From Candidatus Brockarchaeota archaeon (GTDB lineage: Archaea > Thermoproteota > EX4484-205 > JAAOZP01): a stretch of 39,131 nt of DNA. A program made the position numbers and the translations under genes. The notes below the pieces were generated by a model that was given only the letters and a program-made list of their open reading frames with translations, made no database searches and was not told where the DNA came from. Shown in pieces: positions 31,945 through 39,131 of this stretch. Position 1 is the stretch's first letter. The number at the start of each line of letters is the position of its first letter. The DNA lies in NCBI GenBank assembly GCA_017601225.1, contig JAFNIX010000019.1, forward strand, positions 1 through 39,131. The letters are read 5' to 3'.

Positions 31945-33225
31945 ATGACAAGGATAGGAGACTATGTGAAGGAGCTTGGCAGCGAGATTATTCTAGATTT
32001 GAAAAAACACCCTGAATCTCAGGTTCCAATTATTATAAGGGAAGTAGACCCACGAACAATCCTGTTTAAAGAGCCTTTTGAAGGCAAAGACCCGTTGATA
32101 GCAAACCTATACTCTACCCGGAGCAGAGTGGAGAGGCTGTTGAAAACGGGGAAAGGAAAATTGTTTAACCATGTTTCTAAGGCTAAGCGAAACCCCATTA
32201 AACCGGTGGAGAGGAGCTATTGCTGGAGTGGAGAATCTGATTCCGACATAATTCCCAGACTACCCTTATTAAAATACTATAGGGATGATGCTGGAAAGTA
32301 CGTTACTAGCTCCATAATTGTGGCGAGGGATCCTGAGGATGGAGTTGTCAACATGTCGGTGCACAGGCTTCTCCATCTCGGTTCAAACATGTTTGCCGTG
32401 AGGATGGTTGAGGGGAGGCATTTGCATCAGATATTCATGAAACAGAAGGCTAGCGGCAGGGATTTGAAAGTTGCTGTTCTGATCGGCACGCCTGTGCACA
32501 TAATCCTATCTGCTTCAACCCAGTTGCCGAAGGAGGTTTCGGAGATAGATTACGCTGGAGCATTAAACAATAATCCGCTTGAGGTCACGTATCTCGACGG
32601 TGGCGACCTGCCCGTACCCATTGAGTCTGAGTATGTTTTCGAAGGGAGGATAAAAATAGATCTAACCGCTAGAGAATGGATGACTGATATACTCGGACTA
32701 CCCGATAAGCCGAGGGAACAACCGGTTATTGAGGTTGATAAAATCTATTGGAATGAAAATCCGATTTACCACGCGATACTTCCGGGAGGGCTTGAGCATA
32801 AACTGCTAATGGGATACCCGGCGGAAGTTAAGATAAGAGAGAAGCTTGTTGAAAACAATGTTGATGTTAAGGATGTCTGGCTTTCAAGCGGCTCAGGAGG
32901 ATGGCTTCACTGTTTCGTAAGCATTTCGAAGAAACGCGAGGATGAGCCCTTCAAGGTCATAAGTCTCGTGATGGAGGCACATGGCTCTGTTAAAGGAGTC
33001 GTTGTGGTGGATGACGACATAGAACCACAGAGCTATGAGGATATGGATTTCGCACTGGCTACAAGGTTTCAGGATAAACGGAAGTTTTACTTCTTTGAAG
33101 AGATGCGCGGATCCTCATTAGATCCATCTAGCGACCAAGAGAAGCTGTTAACCTCAAAATGGGGCTTAGACTTAACTCTCCCAATTGGAGTTGACAGAAA
33201 ACGTTTCTTAAGGAGCAAGATGTAA
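31945..33225 (+). CDS. UbiD-family decarboxylase, probable anhydromevalonate phosphate decarboxylase
   Basis: UbiD fold (prenylated-FMN-dependent) of 426 aa. Recognisable parts are SSIIVARDPEDGVVNMSVHRLL (as SIIVARDPEDG and NMSVHRLL), GRHLHQIFMK, VLIGTPVHIILSAS, LPVPIESEYVFEG (with catalytic Glu region) and LALATRF-like DFALATRFQ. Directly downstream are both aconitase-X subunits. In the archaeal mevalonate pathway aconitase X (phosphomevalonate dehydratase) makes trans-anhydromevalonate 5-phosphate and a UbiD homologue decarboxylates it to isopentenyl phosphate. That neighbourhood favours this reading over ubiquinone or aromatic-acid metabolism. A separate UbiX flavin prenyltransferase is required and not seen here. 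Confidence 0.85.
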   Translation: MTRIGDYVKELGSEIILDLKKHPESQVPIIIREVDPRTILFKEPFEGKDPLIANLYSTRSRVERLLKTGKGKLFNHVSKAKRNPIKPVERSYCWSGESDSDIIPRLPLLKYYRDDAGKYVTSSIIVARDPEDGVVNMSVHRLLHLGSNMFAVRMVEGRHLHQIFMKQKASGRDLKVAVLIGTPVHIILSASTQLPKEVSEIDYAGALNNNPLEVTYLDGGDLPVPIESEYVFEGRIKIDLTAREWMTDILGLPDKPREQPVIEVDKIYWNENPIYHAILPGGLEHKLLMGYPAEVKIREKLVENNVDVKDVWLSSGSGGWLHCFVSISKKREDEPFKVISLVMEAHGSVKGVVVVDDDIEPQSYEDMDFALATRFQDKRKFYFFEEMRGSSLDPSSDQEKLLTSKWGLDLTLPIGVDRKRFLRSKM

Positions 33226-33226
33226 G

Positions 33227-34381
33227 TTGAAGACGCGTGTCACCAAAAGAGTATTCAAAAGAATACTTGATTCAATACAGGCCGGAAAGAAAAGATACAT
33301 TAAGATATCTAGTGCACACCTCTCTGGAATTTCCTATCTGAACATTGGTGACGCTGGGCTTGAATTCCTCGAAGACTTAAGCAGGTCGGGGTTAAAGTTT
33401 AAGGTCAGAACTACGATAAATCCCGGATGCGTTGATTACAACTCAAACATTAAATGTGACTCGGAGGTTATGGAGAAACAGGAGAGAATAATTCGAAGCC
33501 TAAAAAACATGGGGGCGATTGAGTCGCTTACATGCACACCATACCTGTTCGACAACCCGTTGAGAAAAAATCAGAAAACAGCTTGGGCGGAGAGCTCCGC
33601 AGTACTATATGCAAATTCAATCATAGGTGCCTCGACAAACAAGGAGGGAAGCCTGACGGCACTTGCTTCAGCCATACTCGGTTACACTGCGCGAACCGGC
33701 GTACATCTTCGAAACGGAAAGAAACCCAGGATTCTCTTCGAATATAATGGTGAGCTTAAAGATGAGGTTGACTGCGGGCTTCTCGGATACGTCATGGGGA
33801 TGAAAGCTGGAGCCGAAATACCGTATCTCCGGATTAAAAAATCCACTGGAAACATTCTTTGTTACAAGCAACTTCTCGCAGGCTTCGGCACTAGTGGGGC
33901 TGCACCTATGGTTTGGATAGAGAACCTCACACCGGGATTCTTAAGGGTGAAGAAACCTAGGAGAAAAATAGTTATTGATAGAACCGAGCTTGAGGAGCAG
34001 AAGAGGATTCTTTCTGAGGAAGCCTTGCCATTTCAAGGTGAGAGGCGGATCTTCATAACGGGCTGTCCCCATATGTCTCTGGAGGAGATTAAGAGTTTTC
34101 ACGAAACTCTTAGAAGCATAGACAGGCTTTCCGTGGAAGCATGGATTTTCACCTCTCGGAACGTTTATTCAGAGGCTTTCCGAAAAGGCTTGTTGACAGA
34201 GCTTTTTGAAAAAGGAGTTAGAGTGTTTAAAGACTCCTGCGTCATGCATTGCAGCCTAAAGAAAGAGGGGGCACACGTTATTACAAACTCGGTTAAAGCA
34301 GCATATTACCTGCGTGGAAGCTTCAGGCTTAAAACAACCCTGAAGTCTTTAAAGGAGTTTATTAAAGAATACGGTGGCTAG
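33227..34381 (+). CDS. Aconitase X large subunit, probable phosphomevalonate dehydratase large subunit
   Basis: AcnX catalytic domain, 384 aa. Conserved stretches are ISSAHLSGISYLNIGDAGLE at the N-terminus, TTINPGCVDY and CTPYLFDNP (with cluster Cys), WAESSAVLYANSIIGASTNK, and the C-terminal FITGCPHMSLEEI and CVMHCSL. The cysteines of C-D-Y, CTPY, GCPH and CVMH fit the Fe-S ligands and active site. It starts at TTG 33227, one base after the UbiD stop, and overlaps the small-subunit gene by 8 bp. The substrate is inferred from context as (R)-5-phosphomevalonate. Confidence 0.9.
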   Translation: MKTRVTKRVFKRILDSIQAGKKRYIKISSAHLSGISYLNIGDAGLEFLEDLSRSGLKFKVRTTINPGCVDYNSNIKCDSEVMEKQERIIRSLKNMGAIESLTCTPYLFDNPLRKNQKTAWAESSAVLYANSIIGASTNKEGSLTALASAILGYTARTGVHLRNGKKPRILFEYNGELKDEVDCGLLGYVMGMKAGAEIPYLRIKKSTGNILCYKQLLAGFGTSGAAPMVWIENLTPGFLRVKKPRRKIVIDRTELEEQKRILSEEALPFQGERRIFITGCPHMSLEEIKSFHETLRSIDRLSVEAWIFTSRNVYSEAFRKGLLTELFEKGVRVFKDSCVMHCSLKKEGAHVITNSVKAAYYLRGSFRLKTTLKSLKEFIKEYGG

Positions 34382-34787
34382 CAGCATGGTTGTAAAGGTT
34401 AAGATCGTTAACACGGGTTTTGCCAGGGGAGCTCTACTGATAAGCCAGCAGCCAATATCCTTCTTCGGAGGAGTAGATCCGTTAACAGGAGTGATAGTTG
34501 AAAAGAACCATCCCCTAGAGGGGGTAAGCCTGTGCAGGAGGATTCTCGCAGTTCCCTCCAGTAAGGGGAGCACAGTAGGCTCCTACGTGATATATGGTCT
34601 TGCTAAAAGAGGCGTCGCCCCCTCAGGGGTAATACTTGGACAGAGGGACAGCATAATATCTGCCGGAGCAATACTTGGCGGAATACCGGCGGTTATAGCG
34701 GATATGCGGAGGATACTTTCATCTTTCAAAAACGGGGAAACAATCATTCTTGACGCTAAGAGGGGCAGAATACTAAGATCAACCTGA
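34374..34787 (+). CDS. Aconitase X small (swivel) subunit, probable phosphomevalonate dehydratase small subunit
   Basis: DUF126/AcnX swivelling domain, 137 aa. It has ISFFGGVDPLTGVIVEKNHP, the mobile-domain loop SSKGSTVGSYVIYGL (Ser-rich phosphate-binding) and APSGVILGQRDSII. The start is GTG/ATG around 34374-34386 (ASSMVVKVK), so the first few residues are uncertain. Being separate from the large subunit is the normal archaeal arrangement. It ends the ubiD-acnXL-acnXS operon. Confidence 0.9.
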   Translation: MASSMVVKVKIVNTGFARGALLISQQPISFFGGVDPLTGVIVEKNHPLEGVSLCRRILAVPSSKGSTVGSYVIYGLAKRGVAPSGVILGQRDSIISAGAILGGIPAVIADMRRILSSFKNGETIILDAKRGRILRST

Positions 34788-34799
34788 CGGGTTTGAAAC

Positions 34800-36104
34800 T
34801 CAAAGAGATATTTTGAAAGAGTATGGCCTCTCTCCGAAAATCCTCTTAGAGGCTTTAAAGACCTTTTCCCTGTGTTCTGGAAAAGTGTATACTCTAGCAA
34901 GACCCATGAAGCCCTTCAGAGATTGGACCATGGGGGAAACGTCGAAAACCGATTTAGGCATTCTCTCAGAATTCTCTCTTCCTATTATCTTTATGTCGAA
35001 ACCGCTGTGTTTCTCACCACTATAGTCGGGATGATATGGCAGAGAGGGGACTGAAGGAAGGTCTAGGAAAACTAGGCTTGGAGCTAGATCAGCCTCCTCA
35101 GCAATTTCATTCTCAAGACTCCCCCGCAGTGATGGTCTGGAGATTAAAGAGTGGTAGAGAGGATCCTCATGGTGCATCATTATCTCGAACACGGATTTCA
35201 ACAAAGACCTGTTTAAATATCCGGTTACAAGTCTTTTAGCTAACCTAGCTTCCTCAGTAGCTTCGCCCATTGAGAGTATTCTCTGTATTACTGAATAGTC
35301 ATCTAGGGAGACATATTCCTCCGGGTCTCTAAACCCAGTTAGCCCTACTGCATCGTCGACCAAGAGCATCGCCCTCGAAAGCATTATCACTGCAGCCCTG
35401 ACAGTCCTATGGAAGTAGACTGCCTTAAACATCATGTATCTTGCAATGAATAGGGATTCCAGAGCGTATAATGCTGCCTCATCGATGGCGAGAGAATCTT
35501 CCCATAGAAGCATGGAATCTATGATCCTTTCAGAATCTATTAAACCGTATTCAACGCCTGTGAAGAAAGAATCCCTCGGAAGGTAGTCGAGAATATCAGC
35601 GTCGAAGTAGCTGGAGATTATCTGGTTAACCCACTTGCTTCTCGAACTATCTTTCCCTATGGAAAGCCTGGAAACTTCTTCTGCTGTAAACCCCGTTTTG
35701 GAAACTATGTCCGCAATCTCAGTCCTGCTTATAAGCATGGATGCCACTTCCTCATGAGTCATACGCCTTTTCTCGCTAAGCACTTCTTCGAACGTATGTG
35801 AAAAAGGCCCGTGGCCAATGTCGTGAAGCATGCCGGCCAGCCTTATTAGCTGAAGCTCATCCTCATTCGCCTTCTCAGGATAATAATTAGTCAAGTGAGA
35901 AAATATTTTACTGGCTGTCAGCATTACGCCCAGCGAATGAAGGAAACGCGTGTGGACAGCACCCGGGTAAGTTAAGTGGGCTCCAGCCAACTGTTTAATT
36001 CTTCTAAGCCTCTGAAAAACAGGAGTATCAATCACACTTCTTTCCACATCCGTTATGTGAATGTATCTGTATATCGGGTCCCTTATCTCCGCCACATACT
36101 TCAA
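34800..36104 (-). CDS. HD-domain phosphohydrolase (SAMHD1/YdhJ-like)
   Basis: A 434-aa HD superfamily protein. The N-terminus has VERSVIDTPVFQRLRRIKQL, then TYPGAVHTRFLHSLGV (H51), the HD pair in MLHDIGHGPFSHTFEEVL (H94, D95) and later DADILDYLPRDSFF with the last metal-binding Asp. This is the arrangement of dNTPase/SAMHD1-like enzymes, so hydrolysis of (d)NTPs or another phosphoester is probable; substrate is unknown. It is divergent from tmk (46 bp gap), which fits nucleotide metabolism. Confidence 0.88.
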   Translation of the reverse strand: MKYVAEIRDPIYRYIHITDVERSVIDTPVFQRLRRIKQLAGAHLTYPGAVHTRFLHSLGVMLTASKIFSHLTNYYPEKANEDELQLIRLAGMLHDIGHGPFSHTFEEVLSEKRRMTHEEVASMLISRTEIADIVSKTGFTAEEVSRLSIGKDSSRSKWVNQIISSYFDADILDYLPRDSFFTGVEYGLIDSERIIDSMLLWEDSLAIDEAALYALESLFIARYMMFKAVYFHRTVRAAVIMLSRAMLLVDDAVGLTGFRDPEEYVSLDDYSVIQRILSMGEATEEARLAKRLVTGYLNRSLLKSVFEIMMHHEDPLYHSLISRPSLRGSLENEIAEEADLAPSLVFLDLPSVPSLPYHPDYSGEKHSGFDIKIIGRENSERMPKSVFDVSPMVQSLKGFMGLARVYTFPEHREKVFKASKRIFGERPYSFKISL

Positions 36105-36150
36105 AACTTCAAGACATGCTTTAATAGAGCCTCTAATAAGCTTTAGGAGT

Positions 36151-36759
36151 ATGGCGGACAGGGTGAAAGGGGTTCATATAAGCTTTGAAGGAATAGATGG
36201 CTCGGGGAAAACGACTGTTTCCACAAACCTCTATTTGAAACTTAGGGAGAAGGGCTATCCTTGCTTCTATACTGTTGAACCAACATTCATGCGGGTTGGA
36301 GCATTGATAAGACTTCATGCCTCAAAGATACGTAACGCTCCACAATACTACTTGGCACTACTCTTTGCTGCAGACAGGGTTGAACACTATGAGAGGGTGA
36401 TTAGGAAGAGGCTTGAAAAAGGCTACTATGTTATTTCAGACAGATACGTTCACTCCTCTATCGCCTACCAAGGGGGACTCTTAAACGACCCGGAATGGGT
36501 TAGAATCATTAACAACAAGGTTCCCCCGCCTGATTTAGCAATCTACCTCGACATAGATCCAGAGAACGCTCTAAGAAGGAAGAAGGTTTCAGGACCTTTT
36601 GAAGATGTTTCTCTCCTCAAAAAGATAAGGAGCGTTTACATGAAGCTTGTTGAAAATGGGGAGCTAATCATGGTTAACGCAGAAAAACCCTTAGAAGAAG
36701 TATTAGGGGAAGTGACTAAAATTGTCGAGAGTAGGCTTAATCTTGATTTATCGGGTTAA
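36151..36759 (+). CDS. tmk: Thymidylate kinase
   Basis: Phosphorylates dTMP to dTDP. The P-loop SFEGIDGSGKTTVS is at ~residues 11-24, VISDRYVHSSIAYQGG is the conserved DR(Y/F) substrate-binding motif, and DLAIYLDIDPENALRRK is the late strand-loop. I choose ATG 36151 (MADRVKGVHISFEG), preceded by taggag; the in-frame start at 36061 reads back into the promoter and coding DNA of the HD gene. Length is 202 aa. It overlaps the convergent hef gene by 12 bp. Confidence 0.93.
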   Translation: MADRVKGVHISFEGIDGSGKTTVSTNLYLKLREKGYPCFYTVEPTFMRVGALIRLHASKIRNAPQYYLALLFAADRVEHYERVIRKRLEKGYYVISDRYVHSSIAYQGGLLNDPEWVRIINNKVPPPDLAIYLDIDPENALRRKKVSGPFEDVSLLKKIRSVYMKLVENGELIMVNAEKPLEEVLGEVTKIVESRLNLDLSG

Positions 36760-39012
36760 ATCTTCTTCATCAAAATCCTTTGTTAGTACTTCCCTTATCC
36801 TGCGAGCCTTAACGTCGCCTATTCCCTCAACCTGCTGCAGATCCTGCTCGCTTGCGTTGAAAACCCTTAAGGGCGTCTTGAAGTATTTTAAAAGTTTTAT
36901 TGCTGTAGTCCTCTCCACCAGCGGCAAGCCTGAGAGAAGGAAAACCTGCTGGTCGGCAATGGTTTCAGGCTTCTTCTCTCCCCTGACCTGAAGATGCTTC
37001 TTAAGCTCCTTTTGCTCTCTTAGGGCGATGGCGTAAATAAGTTCCGCAGACTCCCTGGCGTCTCTGGACCAGAGCAGAACAGTCTTATAACCTGTTATGA
37101 GCGCTGCGATAGCGCCTCTTACCGCGCTAGGCCGAATACTGCTCGACGGTGCATAAACATCTTTTCCTTCGATCAGGAAAACAGGTATTTCATAGGAATC
37201 TGCTAGAAGCTTAGCCTGCTGGAAAAGCCTTGAGTCTATTATTGACGACGTGAAATCGTTAACCGTCTTCCTCTCAACACACACCCTCTCTGAAAGAACA
37301 TAGTCTCCAACGTCGAGCTGGCTGAAAGTAATCTTAGCCCCCAGTTGGGCGAGTTCATTGACAACGGGACATGCTGACTCCCTGTTGTCAACTATTATGC
37401 TCACTTTATCTTCACCAGCTTCATCCGACGGGATAAATTTGGTTAGGGCGTAATTAGAATCATTCTTAGACTCGTTTTGCCTCCGAATCATTTCCATCTC
37501 CTCTATCATTTTTCTCTCTCTCCTGCGAGCAATCCAGAGATACTGTTCGTCACGAGTATCTTGAAAGTATAGAATATATACTTTGCCAGGCGCGTTGCGG
37601 CCTGTCCTGCCGACTCTTTGAATAAACCTTATCCCGCTTGGAGTATTATCGTAGAAGATGATCGTGTCTGAGGAGGAGATGTCGAGCCCCTCCTCGCCGA
37701 CTTGCGTCGCGACCAGAATATTAAAATCTCCCCTTTTGAATTTGGAGAGAACCTCGTCTTGCTCCTTCTGAGACTGCCCCCTGTCGCCGATTTTAGAAGC
37801 TTGCCCCACCAGTCTCGTAACCTTTAAACCTTCAACCGAGGAGAGCTCTTTCTCTATGTCTTTCGAGGCGATACGGTAGCTTACAAACACTATTATCCTC
37901 TTCACCCCTGATTCAAGCTCCTTCTTAGAAAGCTCGATGAGCTTCAGGAGCTTCGCGTTATCCTTCTCTAGTCTCAGGAGCTCAACCGCGTCCAGTATCC
38001 TCTTATCCGTGATTATTTGAGACAAGTATTTTGGCGAGCCGGGTTTCCTAGTTCTCTCAACTATTCTGCTTATAAATTGAAGGAAGTATTTGGGACCAAG
38101 TAGATCCAGCCTCTCTAGGGCTATTACCAGATACCTTGCCCTAGCCAAGTTTTTCAAAGCATCCACGAGCTCCGGCTTATCCAGAAATGGACGGTCTTTA
38201 ATCGCATTAATCATCTCCGTTATTTCAGTAAAATTGCTTGGTTTTTTCCCCCATGGGAATGCTTTAAGCGCTTGGTTAATCTGATCGTTAATAAACCCTT
38301 GGATAAGTGATCTGGCTTCCTTCACCAACGGGCTTAAAGGCACTGGTACAAGATGATACTCGATCCTCTTAACATATGGAGTAACATCACTATCGCTCCG
38401 AGTTCTGAATTCTAGTCTTTTCATTCCGAGGTTTCTCATTAAAGTCTCAATATCTTCTCTATGGGAACCTGGTGAAGCGGTTAACCCTAGCATTAGTGGA
38501 GAAGGACATTCTGAAGCATAACGCTGGGCAATAGTTATATAAGCGTAATTGCCCTTGGCCCTATGTGCCTCGTCGAAAACCATCAGTATTACGCGCGGCA
38601 GCTGAACATTCCCTTTCAGAATCTCGTTTCTGAATAGCTGTGGGGTTGCGAAAACCAGCCTGTAGTCGGTAAAGACCCTTTTTGCCACAGGCGTCTCCCC
38701 AGTCCAAAGTGCAAGAAGATCCGGGTTAATTCTCAGGCAATCCTTGAAAAAATTATAATGCTGTTCTACGAGAGGTTTAGTGGGAGCTAGAATAACACAT
38801 ACGCCCTCGCTTGTCCGGAGCTTCTCAGCAGCAACTAGAAGAGCTATCACGGTTTTTCCAAGACCCGTAGGAAGAACTACTAGAGTACTTTCTTTGAGGG
38901 CGGCTAACGAGATGTTCATCTGATAGCTTCTTGCACGGACTTTTCCACTCCTTATCAAAGGATGTACAATAAACCCTTCTGAATCTACTTTAAAGAGGCT
39001 TGAAGCTCCCAT
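36748..39012 (-). CDS. hef: Hef helicase-nuclease (FANCM/XPF-like)
   Basis: Fork-structure-processing protein with two halves. The N-terminal SF2 helicase has LPTGLGKT (~residues 48-54), LAPTKPLVEQH, FDEAHR (DEAH 147-150), LGLTASPG, IIVFVSYR, LVATQVGEEGLDI and IQRVGRTGR. The C-terminal XPF-type nuclease has VDNRESA, DYVLSERVCVERKTVNDF (ERKxxxD core, ~residue 580) and a tandem helix-hairpin-helix ending VEGIGDVKARRIREVL. Both halves appear catalytically complete (754 aa). The start is ATG 39012, one base after the stop of the upstream gene; TTG 39030 would overlap that stop. Confidence 0.95.
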   Translation of the reverse strand: MGASSLFKVDSEGFIVHPLIRSGKVRARSYQMNISLAALKESTLVVLPTGLGKTVIALLVAAEKLRTSEGVCVILAPTKPLVEQHYNFFKDCLRINPDLLALWTGETPVAKRVFTDYRLVFATPQLFRNEILKGNVQLPRVILMVFDEAHRAKGNYAYITIAQRYASECPSPLMLGLTASPGSHREDIETLMRNLGMKRLEFRTRSDSDVTPYVKRIEYHLVPVPLSPLVKEARSLIQGFINDQINQALKAFPWGKKPSNFTEITEMINAIKDRPFLDKPELVDALKNLARARYLVIALERLDLLGPKYFLQFISRIVERTRKPGSPKYLSQIITDKRILDAVELLRLEKDNAKLLKLIELSKKELESGVKRIIVFVSYRIASKDIEKELSSVEGLKVTRLVGQASKIGDRGQSQKEQDEVLSKFKRGDFNILVATQVGEEGLDISSSDTIIFYDNTPSGIRFIQRVGRTGRNAPGKVYILYFQDTRDEQYLWIARRRERKMIEEMEMIRRQNESKNDSNYALTKFIPSDEAGEDKVSIIVDNRESACPVVNELAQLGAKITFSQLDVGDYVLSERVCVERKTVNDFTSSIIDSRLFQQAKLLADSYEIPVFLIEGKDVYAPSSSIRPSAVRGAIAALITGYKTVLLWSRDARESAELIYAIALREQKELKKHLQVRGEKKPETIADQQVFLLSGLPLVERTTAIKLLKYFKTPLRVFNASEQDLQQVEGIGDVKARRIREVLTKDFDEEDLTR

Positions 39013-39013
39013 T

Positions 39014-39131
39014 TTAACCCGTTCCCACAAGCTCGTCCCTTATCTTTTTCAAGGTTTCAACAATGTTCTTCATCTTAAGCTCATCTTTAACCTTAAACAG
39101 GTGTTTCTCAATTTCTCTTAAAAGAGAGAGG
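39014..39131 (-). CDS. 3' end of an unidentified gene upstream of hef (partial)
   Basis: The minus strand is open from the window edge to a TAA at 39014-39016: ...EIEKHLFKVKDELKMKN, then KKIRDELVGTG. The fragment is a charged helix with no diagnostic motif. The 1-bp gap to hef shows they form one operon. Family cannot be named from 38 residues. Confidence 0.6.
   Translation of the reverse strand, partial: LSLLREIEKHLFKVKDELKMKNIVETLKKIRDELVGTG

Noticed and set aside
1..39131. CRISPR array
   Set aside because: No set of regularly spaced identical 24-37-bp repeats was seen; the only spaced motifs are the short GC palindromes at 18.7-19.2 kb.

Overview
The window comes from a thermophilic archaeon, most likely of the Thermoproteota/TACK side. 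The information-processing set is archaeal throughout: Rpo11, TFS, Csl4, L10e, L44e, S27e, aIF2-alpha, Nop10, PCNA, PriS/PriL, Gins51, RadA, Hef and AglB. Starts are mostly leaderless or short-leader behind TATA boxes, Arg codons are mainly AGA/AGG, and a tRNA gene appears to carry a T-loop intron. The exact lineage cannot be fixed from sequence alone. Genes are tightly packed with many 4-20 bp overlaps, so the few larger gaps stand out.

Layout. 1-4975: the 3' part of a very large gene of unknown family, ending in a PD-(D/E)XK nuclease-like domain and abutting tail to tail a 225-aa unknown gene. 5157-6894 (-): L10e, Csl4, Rpo11 and TFS operon. 6996-10041: TrmJ-like rRNA/tRNA methyltransferase, a DRG-type protein that has lost its P-loop, a HemK2-like methyltransferase and DUF655. 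10078-10740: a mobile-element scar with a TnpB C-terminal remnant, right-end hairpins and coding debris. 10786-12728: SufC-SufB. 12837-12964 (-): tRNA-Asp(GTC), apparently with two introns, not in any protein track. 13046-18705: an accessory block with a paralogue of the 225-aa gene, a RadA whose C-terminal quarter is replaced by the tail of a nuclease-like domain, an EVE-domain protein and a restriction-modification pair, both genes of which carry single-base frameshifts. 18706-19193: a 488-bp gene-free stretch between two convergent genes with regularly spaced GC palindromes. 19194-25133: PCNA, primase, Gins51, L44e, S27e, aIF2-alpha, Nop10 and PAC2. 25143-30700: AglB oligosaccharyltransferase, type IA topoisomerase, a small zinc protein and a membrane protein. 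30713-34787: CDP-archaeol synthase, a RecA-like protein without Walker A, and UbiD-like decarboxylase plus both aconitase-X subunits, the signature of the archaeal mevalonate pathway. 34800-39131: HD phosphohydrolase, thymidylate kinase, Hef helicase-nuclease and the end of one more gene.

Most striking observation. The two unknown-gene loci are related to each other. The 225-aa gene at 4301-4975 has a clear paralogue at 13046-13741. The last ~87 residues of the large nuclease-like protein have a homologue fused onto RadA, and in both places the two partners face each other tail to tail. A duplicated two-gene module therefore seems to have recombined into radA, removing its L2 loop and C-terminal ATPase core while keeping its length and promoter. 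This may be a toxin/immunity-like or other conflict module; that reading is inference.
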